A DNA stretch of 64,000 nucleotides, taken from assembly GCF_022049065.2 (NCBI RefSeq), contig NZ_CP095743.1, positions 1,565,001 through 1,629,000 on the forward strand, read 5' to 3'. The notes under the pieces are model-generated. The model made no database searches. It saw only the letters and a list, made by a program, of their open reading frames with translations, and was not told the DNA's origin. The position numbers and the translations under genes are program-made. Origin of the DNA: Niallia sp. Man26. Its GTDB lineage: Bacteria; Bacillota; Bacilli; Bacillales; Cytobacillaceae. This document shows, piece by piece, positions 33,984 through 43,750 of this stretch (the first letter of the stretch is position 1; the number at the start of each line of letters is the position of its first letter).

Positions 33984-34120
33984 CCTTCGATACTAGCAAA
34001 CTTATTGAAAAATAAGGACGCAAAGCTATGGGTCTAAAGCAGTGGTTAAGCTGCAATGATTGCCAGGTTGCCGAAAAGGAGACAGATACCAATCCATCCT
34101 TTTTCGGGTGGATTTTTTTT
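33984..34120 (+). promoter_or_regulatory. Cyclic di-GMP-I (GEMM-I) riboswitch and terminator
   Basis: The conserved GEMM-I aptamer elements appear in order: TAGCAAAC (33994-34001), stem CTTATT-GAAA-AATAAG with a GNRA loop (34001-34016), GGACGCAAAGC (34016-34026), GGGTCTAA (34030-34037) and TGCCAGGTTGCCGAA (34061-34075). An expression platform follows: an 8-bp terminator stem at 34092-34113 with eight T (34113-34120). Ligand binding would set read-through into the ketoacyl synthase-like operon. Confidence 0.93.
34092..34120 (+). terminator. Riboswitch-controlled terminator
   Basis: ATCCATCC (34092-34099) pairs with GGGTGGAT (34106-34113, one G-U), followed by a T8 tract. It lies between the c-di-GMP aptamer and the gene at 34147. 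Confidence 0.85.
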
Positions 34121-34146
34121 ATGAAATTTGGGGGAGTGTGAGCAAG

Positions 34147-35142
34147 TTGGCTAATCAAGTCAAAATTAAGGGTGTTAGCATTGCCCACCCAGAAACAAAA
34201 TATGATAATCAGTTTTTTATAGACCATTTTCACGCATTAGGCCTAGAAGCAGAAGGATTGATGAACCATCTTGGCAGGAAAGAACGATATTTAGTTAATC
34301 CGGAGAAAGAAAACACCATTACGATGGCAAGCGAAGCAGCAGTAAAAGCACTTGATAGTACTAATACTAAAGCAGAAGAACTGGATATGATTGTTTTTGT
34401 CTCTGACACACCTGAATACACTTATCCAAGCAACGCACTTCTCCTTAATCGTATATTAGGGGCGAAAAATGCTCATATTGTCTATGATATGAATGCTAAC
34501 TGTATTGGAATGCTGTCAGCTATTGATCAAGTGAATGCATTTTTGAAGAGCCGTGCAGACCTTCAGAGAGCACTTATTATCGGCAGTGTGTATGTAAGCA
34601 ATATCGCCAGAAAAGATGATACTGTTATGTATCCTAACTTTGCAGACGGCGCATGTGCTGTAGTTCTGGAAAAAACAGAAGAGCCTATTGGACTTATAGC
34701 AAGCAATTATCACACAGATGCAAGTCTTGCAGACTTCGTCATGTATCCAGCTGTAGGATTTTCTCAACTGTTTAATGAGAACATCCCTGCTGCAAGTAAA
34801 AAACTTCGGTTTGATCCCCATGATGTCAGCTTTTTCTCTGACGAATGGAAAAAGCTGATTACTGCCATGCTCTCTCGGCATAATGTGCAGCCAGCGGAGA
34901 TTGACCACTGGATTTTTTCTCAGTTTTCCAGACCAGAAGTGGAAGAAGCATTGCAGAAACTTAAGGTTGGTCTAGACAACTATACATTTGTAGGTGAAAA
35001 GTTTGGTTATACAGGCGTAACCAGCCCGATATTTGCGCTCCATGATGCTCTTGAACGAAAAAGAATAAAAGACGGAGATAAGGTAGTTTTTTGCTCTGTA
35101 GCTGTCGGCTATAGTATGTCATCACTTTTATATCAATTTTAG
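34147..35142 (+). CDS. Ketoacyl-ACP synthase III-like protein under c-di-GMP control
   Basis: 331 residues, thiolase superfamily, FabH/HMG-CoA synthase-like. The nucleophilic Cys is kept (Cys119 in MNANCIGML). The FabH His position is changed (IFSQFSRPEV, Ser258 for His) and the Asn is Tyr (FGYTGVTSP, Tyr288). Condensing activity may therefore be altered or lost. TTG 34147 lies 10 bases after GGGGGAG; earlier starts would lie in the riboswitch. It forms an operon with the STAS-like gene 12 bases downstream. The product may be an acyl-derived compound made in a c-di-GMP-dependent lifestyle; this is inference. Confidence 0.85.
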   Translation: MANQVKIKGVSIAHPETKYDNQFFIDHFHALGLEAEGLMNHLGRKERYLVNPEKENTITMASEAAVKALDSTNTKAEELDMIVFVSDTPEYTYPSNALLLNRILGAKNAHIVYDMNANCIGMLSAIDQVNAFLKSRADLQRALIIGSVYVSNIARKDDTVMYPNFADGACAVVLEKTEEPIGLIASNYHTDASLADFVMYPAVGFSQLFNENIPAASKKLRFDPHDVSFFSDEWKKLITAMLSRHNVQPAEIDHWIFSQFSRPEVEEALQKLKVGLDNYTFVGEKFGYTGVTSPIFALHDALERKRIKDGDKVVFCSVAVGYSMSSLLYQF

Positions 35143-35154
35143 GAGGAAATTATT

Positions 35155-35505
35155 ATGTTTACATTTGAAAAAAAGGAAGCAACAAAGGAATTATTTATTA
35201 CTGTCAGCGGATTTATGAAAGAAGAAGATGGTCAGTCGTTTCTTGCTGAGTATAATAAGCATGTTAAATCAATCGTTCCAGCAACATATACATTAGTTAT
35301 TGATTCAACCAATCTTGCTGCATCTAAGCCTGATATGCTCCCAGTTTTAGAAGGATGCTTCAAGCTGTATATGTCTAACGGCTTCAAAAAAATCATCATG
35401 ATTAATCCATCATCTGCTATTTCCAAAATGCAAATGAAGAAGCTTGCAGCAAGCATCAACTATACAGGAATTTTTGTTGATAAATTAGAAGAAGCAGTAA
35501 GATAA
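35155..35505 (+). CDS. STAS-like protein, second gene of the c-di-GMP operon
   Basis: A 116-residue soluble alpha/beta protein. Its alternating strands and helices (ELFITVSGFMKEEDGQSFLAEY, TYTLVIDSTNLAASKPDMLPVLEGCFKLYMSNGFKKIIMINP, ISKMQMKKLAASINYTG) look like an SpoIIAA/STAS fold, though the usual phosphorylatable Ser-containing loop is not clearly seen. The perfect ribosome binding site AGGAGG and tight spacing link it to the ketoacyl synthase-like gene. It could be a partner or scaffold for that enzyme. Confidence 0.75.
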   Translation: MFTFEKKEATKELFITVSGFMKEEDGQSFLAEYNKHVKSIVPATYTLVIDSTNLAASKPDMLPVLEGCFKLYMSNGFKKIIMINPSSAISKMQMKKLAASINYTGIFVDKLEEAVR

Positions 35506-35514
35506 ATGAATGTA

Positions 35515-35549
35515 AGCCTGATAAGCCTTTGCTTATCAGGCTTTTTTTG
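35515..35549 (+). terminator. Terminator of the c-di-GMP operon
   Basis: A 12-bp stem (AGCCTGATAAGC, 35515-35526, with 35531-35542) and a T7 tract. Confidence 0.9.
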
Positions 35550-35608
35550 TTAGGAAGGTTTTTTTAAAGTTTAGAAAGAATTATTTATGGATAAAGGAGA
35601 GATTTGAG

Positions 35609-36058
35609 ATGAATATACGTAAACTGTCAGTAAATGAAACACCTCCGTTAACACTGCTGCTGTCTGCAGATCCTTCTTCTAGTCATATCCATGATTATTT
35701 AAGCAGAGGACAATGTTTTGTGGCAGACAGTAATAACACAATAGCAGGTGTATATGTTCTTCTGCCAACACGACCTAAAGTTGTGGAATTAGTGAATATT
35801 GCAGTCGCTGAAGCGATGCAAGGACGCGGTATCGGAAAGCTGCTTGTGCATGATGCCATTAATTGGGCAAGACAGCAAGGATTCAGGCAGATAGACGTTG
35901 GCACAGGCAACTCGAGTATCGGTCAGCTGGCATTTTATCAGAAATGCAGGTTCCGTATTGTTGGTATCGATTTTGATTTCTTTAAAGATTATGAGGAAGA
36001 AATCATTGAAAACGGGATTATATGCAGAGACATGATTCGGCTTTCGCTGGAACTGTAG
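35609..36058 (+). CDS. GNAT family acetyltransferase
   Basis: A 149-residue N-acetyltransferase. The acetyl-CoA motif is VNIAVAEAMQGRGIGKLLVHDAINWARQQGFRQIDVGTGNSSIGQLAFYQKCRF, with the Q/RxxGxG/A core intact. The closing IDFDFFKDYEEEIIENGI is typical of a Bacillus subgroup of unknown substrate. It is monocistronic. Confidence 0.9.
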   Translation: MNIRKLSVNETPPLTLLLSADPSSSHIHDYLSRGQCFVADSNNTIAGVYVLLPTRPKVVELVNIAVAEAMQGRGIGKLLVHDAINWARQQGFRQIDVGTGNSSIGQLAFYQKCRFRIVGIDFDFFKDYEEEIIENGIICRDMIRLSLEL

Positions 36059-36248
36059 CAAAAACATACTTGCAAGAAAATTAAGTTGTTCGTCTAGAAA
36101 ATCTCCTGTTGTTCGGCACATTTGCCCTCCATTTTCATACAATGAATTAGGCTTAAGCTTTAATTTATCAGCTTCAAAAATTATCGCACACTAGTCTCCT
36201 ATCCCGCATAGGATGAAATGAAAATGAATGAGGAGGTTTCGCTCGAAA

Positions 36249-36797
36249 ATGGGAGAATATAGAGAGATTATTACAAAGGCAGTCGTTGCGAAAGGACGTA
36301 AATTTACAAAATCCAACCATACGATCTGCCCAGACAACAGCCCTTCCAGCATTTTAGGGTGCTGGATCATCAACCATACGTACGAAGCGGAAAAGAATGG
36401 CAAGACAGTAGAAATAAGCGGTTACTACGATATCAACGTTTGGTATTCCTATAACGACAACACACAAACAGAAGTCGTAACTGAACGGGTTGAATATACA
36501 GATATCGTGAAATTAAAATATCGTGATCCAGATTGCCTTGATGATCATGATGTGATTGCACGTGTGCTTCAGCAACCGAACTGCATTGAAGCAGTTATCT
36601 CACCAAACGGCAACAAAATCATCGTTCATGTGGAAAGAGAATTTTTAGTGGAAGTAATCGGGGAAACAAAAGTAGTTGTTGAAGTGTTCCCAGAGCATAA
36701 AGAACATGATGGCGATGATGTATGGGGCTTGGATGTTGAGGATGAAGAGTTTGAAGATTTGAACCCTGATTTCCTTGTAGGCTCAGAAGAAGAATAG
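36249..36797 (+). CDS. cotE: Spore outer coat morphogenetic protein CotE
   Basis: A 182-residue protein that matches Cot[40 protein letters not shown], and a very acidic C-terminal tail ([22 protein letters not shown]). It assembles the outer coat on the forespore surface in the mother cell. Start 36249 follows GAGGAGG at 11 bases. Position just upstream of mutS-mutL is conserved among Bacillaceae. Two tandem terminators separate it from mutS. Confidence 0.95.
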   Translation: MGEYREIITKAVVAKGRKFTKSNHTICPDNSPSSILGCWIINHTYEAEKNGKTVEISGYYDINVWYSYNDNTQTEVVTERVEYTDIVKLKYRDPDCLDDHDVIARVLQQPNCIEAVISPNGNKIIVHVEREFLVEVIGETKVVVEVFPEHKEHDGDDVWGLDVEDEEFEDLNPDFLVGSEEE

Positions 36798-36877
36798 AAC
36801 TAGGAGGTTCTCCTAGTTCTTATTTTTTAAAAAACAGTCTGCTTTAAGCAATTGCTTAAAGCAGACTGCTTTTTTTC
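36797..36877 (+). terminator. Two tandem terminators after cotE
   Basis: Hairpin 1: GAACTAGGA (36797-36805) with TCCTAGTTC (36811-36819), then TTATTTTTT. Hairpin 2: a perfect 15-bp stem (36835-36849 with 36854-36868), then eight T. Together they insulate mutS from cotE transcription. Confidence 0.88.
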
Positions 36878-36894
36878 TGGCAGAAGGAACCACC

Positions 36895-36923
36895 TGAAAC
36901 AAAGTGTCCCGATATGCTATAAT
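36895..36923 (+). promoter_or_regulatory. mutSL promoter
   Basis: TGAAAC at 36895-36900, a 17-base spacer and perfect TATAAT at 36918-36923 with an extended TGC element. It lies about 50 bases upstream of the mutS start. Confidence 0.7.
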
Positions 36924-36975
36924 GGTAGAATAATAAATTTGAATTAATGTGAGCAACATCTTTTTGGAGGATTTT

Positions 36976-39591
36976 ATGACAACGTACACGCCCATGATAC
37001 AACAATATTTACAAGTAAAGGCAGATTATCAGGATGCCTTTTTATTTTTCCGTTTAGGCGATTTTTACGAAATGTTTTTTGATGATGCAATTAAAGCATC
37101 ACAAGAATTGGAAATCACGCTGACGAGCAGGGAAGGCGGGGGAAATGAACGGATTCCAATGTGCGGAGTTCCCCACCATTCAGCGAAGAACTATATCGAG
37201 CAGCTCGTTGAGCGCGGCTATAAGGTGGCAATATGCGAGCAGACAGAAGACCCGAAGCAGGCAAAGGGAGTTGTCCGCAGGGAAGTTGTTCAGCTGATTA
37301 CACCTGGAACGATGATGGAAGGGCGAAACCTTTCCGATAAGGAAAATAACTATATTGCCACAATCACGGTATTGGATAACCATACATATGGTTTTGCCTA
37401 TAGTGATCTGTCAACAGGTGAGTGTAAAGCGACTAAAACAACGGGTTTTGATGCAGCTTTAAATGAATTGTCCTTGTCAGGAGCAAAGGAGGTCATCATC
37501 AGCCCAGATTTTCCAGAAGACAGCAAAAAACGCATGCAGGAGCGTGCTCATTTAACTTTGTCCTATGAAAACGATGCTGCTGTTTTCGAGCAGTATGGTG
37601 TGTTGTTGGCTGAAGTCCATGATGAAGCACTGCAATCTACTGTGAGCCGATTGTTTGCTTATCTTTACCGTACACAAAAACGAAGCCTTGATCACTTGCA
37701 GCCCGTGTCTGTATATGTGATTGATGACTTTATGAAAATTGATTATTTCTCAAAACGCAATCTTGAACTGACAGAAACAATCCGCTCGAAAGGGAAAAAA
37801 GGCTCTTTGCTGTGGCTGTTGGATGAGACGAAAACAGCAATGGGAGGCAGGCTCTTAAAGCAATGGATTGACCGTCCGCTCTTGAACAGAGATAAAATCG
37901 CTGAAAGACAAAACATGGTAGAGGTCATGATCAGCCATTATTTCGAAAGAATGGACTTGCGCGAAAAGCTGAAGGAAGTGTACGACCTAGAAAGACTTGC
38001 CGGAAGAGTTGCTTTCGGGAATGTGAATGCACGGGATCTTGTGCAGTTGAAGAAATCGCTGCAGCAAATTCCGGCAATTCAAGAGCTTGTCGCTCAATTC
38101 GGCACTAATGAAGCAAACTTGCTTGCAAGTGAACTGGACCCTTGTGAAGAGGTTACAGATTTGCTGGAAACAGCGATTGTGGAAAATCCGCCGCTATCTG
38201 TCAAGGAAGGCAATATCATTCTTGATGGTTATAATGAAGAGCTTGACAAATACAGAGATGCGAGCCGCAACGGTAAAACCTGGATTGCCCAGCTAGAACG
38301 GCAAGAGCGGGAAAAAACAGGGATTAAGTCGTTAAAAATCGGTTATAACCGTGTGTTTGGCTACTATATAGAAGTGACGAGAGCAAATGTGCATTTGCTG
38401 CAGGAAGGCCAATACGAGCGAAAACAAACATTGGCAAATGCAGAACGTTATATAACACCAGAGCTGAAGGAAAAAGAGAGCCTGATTTTACAGGCAGAAG
38501 AAAAAATAGTAGAGCTGGAATACGACTTGTTCACAATCATCCGTGAAACGGTGAAAGACTATATTCCAAGACTGCAGATGTTAGCGAAAACCGTCAGCGC
38601 ACTAGATGTGCTCCAATGCTTCGCAACCGTCAGCGAAGACCGCCGTTATGTGAAACCTGCTTTTTCTTCTGAAAGAGTGCTGCACATTCAAAATGGACGC
38701 CATCCTGTTGTCGAGAAGGTGATGAATTCACAAAGCTATGTGGCTAATGGCTGTTTAATGGATGCTGACAGAGAGCTGCTGCTCATTACAGGTCCGAATA
38801 TGTCTGGTAAAAGCACGTATATGAGGCAAGTGGCTTTAACTAGCATTCTTGCACAAATCGGCTGCTTTGTCCCGGCAGAGGAAGCGACATTGCCAATCTT
38901 TGACCAAGTATTCACTAGAATCGGGGCAGCAGATGATTTGATTTCTGGACAAAGTACCTTTATGGTAGAAATGCTAGAAGCTCGCAATGCCTTGCTGCAT
39001 GCAACAAAGGACAGTTTGATTTTATTTGATGAAATTGGCCGGGGGACAAGCACCTATGATGGCATGGCCCTTGCTCAAGCAATAATTGAGCATATTCATG
39101 ATATAGTCGGTGCGAAAACATTATTCTCTACCCATTATCATGAGCTCACAGTGCTCGATCAAGAGCTTGCCCGCCTAAGCAATGTTCATGTAAGTGCCAT
39201 GGAGCAAAACGGCAAAGTCGTCTTCCTTCATAAGATTAAAGAAGGAGCGGCAGACAAGAGCTACGGAATTCATGTCGCACAATTGGCAGAGCTTCCGCCA
39301 GAGCTGATTGACAGGGCACAGGAGCTTCTGTTGTCACTTGAGCAGAAAGAAGATGGCAAGCAAGCTGCTGCACAAGTGATTGTGAAGGAGGAAACTCCAG
39401 CAGTTGAGAGTAATGGAGATGCCCAGCTGTCATTCTTTGATGAAATGCAAAACCAAAAACCTGCTGCTAAATTGGCAGGAAAGGAAAAACAAATTCTTCA
39501 GAAAATCAAATCACTCGATATTTTAGATATGACACCAATGCAGGCATTAAACACATTATATGAACTGCATAAAAAGATAAAAAACGATTAA
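36976..39591 (+). CDS. mutS: DNA mismatch repair protein MutS
   Basis: 871 residues. The mismatch-recognition domain begins with [35 protein letters not shown], including the Phe-x-Glu mismatch wedge. The ATPase has Walker [14 protein letters not shown] near residue 608 and Walker [19 protein letters not shown]-terminal tail with ...[10 protein letters not shown] resembles a beta-clamp binding motif. It detects mismatches and recruits MutL. ATG 36976 with TGGAGGA is preferred over GTG 36949. mutL follows 27 bases downstream. Confidence 0.97.
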   Translation: MTTYTPMIQQYLQVKADYQDAFLFFRLGDFYEMFFDDAIKASQELEITLTSREGGGNERIPMCGVPHHSAKNYIEQLVERGYKVAICEQTEDPKQAKGVVRREVVQLITPGTMMEGRNLSDKENNYIATITVLDNHTYGFAYSDLSTGECKATKTTGFDAALNELSLSGAKEVIISPDFPEDSKKRMQERAHLTLSYENDAAVFEQYGVLLAEVHDEALQSTVSRLFAYLYRTQKRSLDHLQPVSVYVIDDFMKIDYFSKRNLELTETIRSKGKKGSLLWLLDETKTAMGGRLLKQWIDRPLLNRDKIAERQNMVEVMISHYFERMDLREKLKEVYDLERLAGRVAFGNVNARDLVQLKKSLQQIPAIQELVAQFGTNEANLLASELDPCEEVTDLLETAIVENPPLSVKEGNIILDGYNEELDKYRDASRNGKTWIAQLERQEREKTGIKSLKIGYNRVFGYYIEVTRANVHLLQEGQYERKQTLANAERYITPELKEKESLILQAEEKIVELEYDLFTIIRETVKDYIPRLQMLAKTVSALDVLQCFATVSEDRRYVKPAFSSERVLHIQNGRHPVVEKVMNSQSYVANGCLMDADRELLLITGPNMSGKSTYMRQVALTSILAQIGCFVPAEEATLPIFDQVFTRIGAADDLISGQSTFMVEMLEARNALLHATKDSLILFDEIGRGTSTYDGMALAQAIIEHIHDIVGAKTLFSTHYHELTVLDQELARLSNVHVSAMEQNGKVVFLHKIKEGAADKSYGIHVAQLAELPPELIDRAQELLLSLEQKEDGKQAAAQVIVKEETPAVESNGDAQLSFFDEMQNQKPAAKLAGKEKQILQKIKSLDILDMTPMQALNTLYELHKKIKND

Positions 39592-39618
39592 GTTCACATA
39601 AAAGAAGAGGTGAAGACA

Positions 39619-41520
39619 GTGGCAAAGATATTTCAACTCGATGATGCACTTTCCAATAAAATCGCTGCAGGAGAAGTAGTCGAAAGGCCAGCCTCTGTTG
39701 TTAAAGAATTAGTAGAGAACAGCATTGATGCAAACAGCACCAATATCGAAATCTTTATCGAGGAAGCAGGCCTGCAAAGCATCCGCATTCTCGATAATGG
39801 CGCAGGCATTGAGGAAGAGGATGTGCTGACTGCCTTCTCCCGTCATGCTACAAGTAAAATTAAGGATGAAAACGATCTTTTCCGCATCCGCACATTAGGT
39901 TTCAGAGGCGAGGCTTTGCCAAGTATCGCTTCTGTCTCCCATGTAGTACTGACAACATCAACTGGAGAAAAAGGTACAATGGTCGAGCTTGAAGGCGGTC
40001 ATCTTAAGAAGCAAGAGAGCGCTCCAGGGCGAAAAGGCACGGAAATCACTGTTTCTAATCTGTTCTTTAATACACCGGCACGTTTGAAATACATGAAATC
40101 CATTCATACAGAGCTTGGCAATATCACAGATATCGTTAACAGGCTTGCATTATCGCACCCTGAGATCAGCTTCCGCCTTGTTCATAATGACAGGAAGCTG
40201 CTTCATACGAACGGAAACGGCGATGTTAGGCAAGTTTTGGCAAGTATTTATGGGTTAAATATAGCGAAAAAGATGATTCCGATAACAGGAAAGTCACTGG
40301 ACTTTACCCTTTCAGGCTTTATGGCGCTCCCTGAAATAACGAGAGCCTCCCGCAATTATATTTCAACGATGATTAACGGCAGGTTTATTAAGAACTACTC
40401 CCTTGTGCGCAGTATTCAAGAAGGCTATCATACATTGCTGCCAATTGGCCGATTTCCAATCGTTCTTTTGAATGTGGAAATGGACCCGATGCTAGTCGAT
40501 GTTAACGTCCATCCATCTAAAATGGAGGTTCGCTTCAGCAAGGAGCAAGAGCTCAATGAACTGGTGAGTGAGAGTATTAAAGCAGCGTTCAAGAAGAAGG
40601 AATTAATTCCAGCCGGCTTTATCCGTGAAAAAGCGAAAGCACCGAAGGACGAGCAAACAGCGTTCTCCTTTGACCAAGCCAGGGAAAATCGTCAGGAAAT
40701 GCCGAAACAGCAGGCACAGCCATTTGCTTTCTCCAATACAAGCATTGATTATGCACCAGTAGACACAGCTCCGCTCCTAAATGCAGAGCTGCCAGAACTG
40801 TTTTCAATGAAAGAGCCTCCGGTTGAGGAGCCACTATACACAGAAGAAACTGCTTTTCCAAATGTTCCAGAACCAGTAGTGGATACCAGCGAAGACACGT
40901 GGGAAGAGGAAGTGCTCGAAGATGTGGCAGCGGAAAACCGCGTTCCGCCATTATACCCAATTGGGCAAATGCATGGCACCTATATTTTCGCTCAAAACGA
41001 AAGAGGCTTGTACATTATCGACCAGCATGCCGCCCAAGAGCGCATCAAATACGAATTTTACCGCGAAAAAGTCGGTGAAGTTCATAACGAGCTGCAAGAG
41101 CTGCTGATTCCACTTACATTGGAATACTCATTAGATGAATGGATGAAGATAGAGGAAAACAAAGCAGAACTAGAAAAAGTCGGCGTTTTCCTCGAGCCAT
41201 TCGGCCAGCAAAGCTATCTCGTCCGCTCCCATCCGCAATGGTTTCCAAAGGACGAAGAAATAGAAACAATTGAAGAAATGATCGAACAAGTCCTTGCCAT
41301 GAAAAAAGTCGACATCAAGCTGCTCCGGGAAGAAGCAGCCATCATGATGAGCTGCAAAGGCTCCATCAAAGCAAACCGCCATCTCCGCAATGACGAGATT
41401 GAAAGTTTGCTTGAAGAGCTCCGCCACACATCAGATCCTTTCACTTGCCCACATGGCAGGCCGATTATTGTTCATTATTCTTCTTATGAGATGGAGAAGA
41501 TGTTTAAGAGGGTGATGTAG
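39619..41520 (+). CDS. mutL: DNA mismatch repair endonuclease MutL
   Basis: 633 residues. The GHKL ATPase start is [35 protein letters not shown], with LDNGAGI and the [12 protein letters not shown] lid. A variable Pro/Glu-rich linker spans about residues 340-445. The C-terminal endonuclease domain keeps the [12 protein letters not shown] metal motif and the CPHGRP zinc site, so it nicks DNA as in other non-Dam bacteria. GTG 39619 fits the family N-terminus (MAK...). It is co-transcribed with mutS. Confidence 0.97.
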   Translation: MAKIFQLDDALSNKIAAGEVVERPASVVKELVENSIDANSTNIEIFIEEAGLQSIRILDNGAGIEEEDVLTAFSRHATSKIKDENDLFRIRTLGFRGEALPSIASVSHVVLTTSTGEKGTMVELEGGHLKKQESAPGRKGTEITVSNLFFNTPARLKYMKSIHTELGNITDIVNRLALSHPEISFRLVHNDRKLLHTNGNGDVRQVLASIYGLNIAKKMIPITGKSLDFTLSGFMALPEITRASRNYISTMINGRFIKNYSLVRSIQEGYHTLLPIGRFPIVLLNVEMDPMLVDVNVHPSKMEVRFSKEQELNELVSESIKAAFKKKELIPAGFIREKAKAPKDEQTAFSFDQARENRQEMPKQQAQPFAFSNTSIDYAPVDTAPLLNAELPELFSMKEPPVEEPLYTEETAFPNVPEPVVDTSEDTWEEEVLEDVAAENRVPPLYPIGQMHGTYIFAQNERGLYIIDQHAAQERIKYEFYREKVGEVHNELQELLIPLTLEYSLDEWMKIEENKAELEKVGVFLEPFGQQSYLVRSHPQWFPKDEEIETIEEMIEQVLAMKKVDIKLLREEAAIMMSCKGSIKANRHLRNDEIESLLEELRHTSDPFTCPHGRPIIVHYSSYEMEKMFKRVM

Positions 41521-41645
41521 GAGAACCCCTTGTTAAATATTTAAAAAAAGCCTTTAGTAAAATTCTATTTATAGGTCTTTTTACTTGGAATTAGGAATTT
41601 TTTACTATATAATAAATATTGCTGATTAAGTTCAAGTATTATTGC

Positions 41646-41727
41646 AGACCTTATTCTTATGTAAACTTTACGGGTAAGGTCTTTTTTTTACTTAGTATGT
41701 TAAAAGCCCCTAATTAGAGGGGCTTTT
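41646..41727 (+). terminator. Two hairpins downstream of mutL
   Basis: GACCTTA and TAAGGTC with a T8 tail (41647-41693), then AAAAGCCCCT with AGGGGCTTTTT (41704-41728). Both look like Rho-independent terminators; the first is long-looped. Confidence 0.65.
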
Positions 41728-42006
41728 TGCAATTACATATCCTATTGATTTAAGGGGAAATACTCAGGCGGAGTTGGCCGGGACTTCGTTATCAAGTGAT
41801 GGCTAAACCTTGCTGTAAGTAGGGGGTTATATTTCTTTTTTATAAGGGGATATCTTTAAAAAGGAAAGCCAGTTATAGCTTTCTTTACTATTTAATAGAA
41901 ATAATCTTTATGTGAGTAATAAGATATTAATTTCTGTGTGTTATTCTTCAGATTAGCAAAAAAATTGATGAGCTTTATAACCTTCATTTTCATCCTTCTT
42001 TATTCA

Positions 42007-42120
42007 TCACTTATCTTCTTCAAATCTATCGGGACTTTTAGCATAGCGTGCTCCATTAAATTTAAATATCTTTAATGCAGTTACTTCAGTAATTTTCCGG
42101 TCATATTCCAGTACAGATAG
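42007..42120 (-). pseudogene. Possible 3' remnant of a lost gene
   Basis: One minus-strand frame reads LSVLEYDRKITEVTALKIF...NGARYAKSPDRFEEDK and a stop, with protein-like composition, yet has no start codon and no upstream body. It may be the degraded C-terminus of a gene cut off by a past rearrangement. The family is not recognised. Confidence 0.25.
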
Positions 42121-42133
42121 TAAAAATAAACTC

Positions 42134-42161
42134 AAAGAAGAATCTATATAGATTCTTCTTT
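42134..42161. terminator. Terminator of the MATE gene
   Basis: AAAGAAGAATC (42134-42144) pairs with GATTCTTCTTT (42151-42161), followed on the minus strand by TTTGAGTTTATTTTT. Confidence 0.65.
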
Positions 42162-42191
42162 TGAATACAGCTGTTAATGAGATTACTTTGG

Positions 42192-43550
42192 TTATATGTT
42201 TTCTACTAAACTATCCAATTCCGGCTGCAATTTATTACGCAGAACATACAGCATAAAGGCACCAACAAGAAATGCGACGGCATCTGCAATGACAATCGAC
42301 CAAACGACCCCTTCAAATCCATATAAATGATTGGCAATAAACAATACAGGAATCAGCGTAATTCCTTGAATAATGGACATAATAAATGCGGCAGTTCCTT
42401 GTGCTGTTGCTTGGAAGATGCCTGTAAATAGTGTGGTCATTCCTGTAATGAACAAGGATAGAAACGTTACATGTAAAATATAGCTGCCCATTTCAATTAA
42501 TTGCGGGTCAGTTGTAAATAAACCGATTAAGTGGTCGGATACAAAGTAAACTGCGATGCCGAACACGACTGCTAACGTCACAATTGCTTTAATCGTAAAT
42601 CCAATCGTAGTTTTCATACGTAATTTATTTGCTGTGAAAGCGAAGGCAATTAATGGCACGACTCCTTCACATAAGCCCATTACAATAAACTCAGGAAATT
42701 GCAATAAACGAGATGAAATTCCGTATGCCGCTACAGCCTGTTCCCCGTAATCGACAAGAAAATGGTTAAAGATAAGCGACATTGCACCTAAAAAGATGCT
42801 CATGATAAAGATTGGAATTCCAACTTTACTTACATTGCTCAAAATCTCTTTGGAGGCTTTAAACCATTTTAAAGAGATCGTTAAAAATGGGCTCTTTTTT
42901 CCTATATGGTAGGCGAAATAGGCACTCGCAGCCAAGTTAGAAATAACTGTAGCAGTTGCAACACCAATCACGTCCCAATGGAATACGAAGATGACTAAAG
43001 CATCAAGAATAATATTTAAAACAACACTGAGAATCATCCCAATCATCGATGTAATTGCTGCACCCTCTGAGCGTACGATATTCTCCAGTGTGAAAAACAA
43101 TATAACGAATGGGGAACCAATAATCATAACTGTTACATATTCTTTTGTGAATATAAAGGAGTCTGACATTGCTCCCAAGCCATGAACAATTGAATCAATC
43201 AACGGAAGACCTACGACTATCATAATAAGACCGAGAATTAAACTGCTGTAAAAGGCAAATGAAGACACATGCAAGACATCATTATATTTTTTCTCTCCTA
43301 GCAAACGGGAAATAAATGTACCGCTGCCCATGCCCACTAAATTGCCAAATGCCATTATGATTGCGAATAACGGCAATGTTAATGCGAGTGCAGTTAACAT
43401 GGCAGTATTATGGAGTGTTCCAAGGAAATAAGCATTAAGAAGGGAATATATAACATTCATTGATGAACCAATCATCATTGGTACTGCAAAGTGAGCTACA
43501 GCTTTTGCGACAGGTGCTTTTTCAAAATAATAGAGGTTTTCTGCATCCAT
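42192..43550 (-). CDS. MATE family efflux transporter
   Basis: A 452-residue, 12-helix exporter with two MatE repeats: VAHFAVPMMIGSSMNVIYSLLNAYFLG (repeat 1) and VGIPIFIMSIFLGAMSLIFNHFLVDYGEQAVAAYGISSRL (repeat 2), plus GMGSGTFISRLLGEKKYNDVL. MATE proteins expel drugs or metabolites by Na+ or H+ antiport. It is divergent from a TetR gene across a 200-base region with three operator-like palindromes. Confidence 0.93.
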   Translation of the reverse strand: MDAENLYYFEKAPVAKAVAHFAVPMMIGSSMNVIYSLLNAYFLGTLHNTAMLTALALTLPLFAIIMAFGNLVGMGSGTFISRLLGEKKYNDVLHVSSFAFYSSLILGLIMIVVGLPLIDSIVHGLGAMSDSFIFTKEYVTVMIIGSPFVILFFTLENIVRSEGAAITSMIGMILSVVLNIILDALVIFVFHWDVIGVATATVISNLAASAYFAYHIGKKSPFLTISLKWFKASKEILSNVSKVGIPIFIMSIFLGAMSLIFNHFLVDYGEQAVAAYGISSRLLQFPEFIVMGLCEGVVPLIAFAFTANKLRMKTTIGFTIKAIVTLAVVFGIAVYFVSDHLIGLFTTDPQLIEMGSYILHVTFLSLFITGMTTLFTGIFQATAQGTAAFIMSIIQGITLIPVLFIANHLYGFEGVVWSIVIADAVAFLVGAFMLYVLRNKLQPELDSLVENI

Positions 43551-43653
43551 GTTTAATCACTACTTTCTTTATAATTAATAAAAAAATTTAAATACTATAC
43601 AATGACAACTTTTATCCAACAATTTAATAAACGCGTTTTAGTAGGGTTTCTAT

Positions 43654-43735
43654 CTAACAGTGTAAGGTTGCCTCTTACAGTGTTAGATGATATCATCCTT
43701 TTATGAACCTGTAAAGCATAAACTTACACTGTTAG
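43654..43735. promoter_or_regulatory. Three TetR-type operators between MATE and tetR
   Basis: Imperfect 13-bp palindromes of form CTWACASTGTWAG occur at 43654-43666 (CTAACAGTGTAAG), 43674-43686 (CTTACAGTGTTAG) and 43723-43735 (CTTACACTGTTAG). They flank both promoters; the last lies just upstream of the tetR ribosome binding site. They very likely bind the adjacent regulator. Confidence 0.75.
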
Positions 43736-43750
43736 ATAAAAGGGTGGATA

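Larger units (their letters stand above)
41521..42191. other. 671-base region after mutL
   Basis: Apart from the two terminators, the remnant at 42007-42120 and the hairpin at 42134-42161, nothing is recognised. A GC-richer patch at 41767-41830 (GGCGGAGTTGGCCGGGACTT) stands out from its AT-rich surroundings but encodes no sensible ORF and matches no RNA family I know. Confidence 0.4.

Noticed and set aside
34060..34146. N-terminal extension of the ketoacyl synthase-like gene from an ATG at 34060
   Set aside because: This segment is part of the c-di-GMP aptamer and its terminator; the family N-terminus begins at the TTG at 34147 with a ribosome binding site.
41767..41830. Possible small RNA or riboswitch in the GC-rich patch after mutL
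   Set aside because: No conserved aptamer motif, promoter or terminator could be matched to it.
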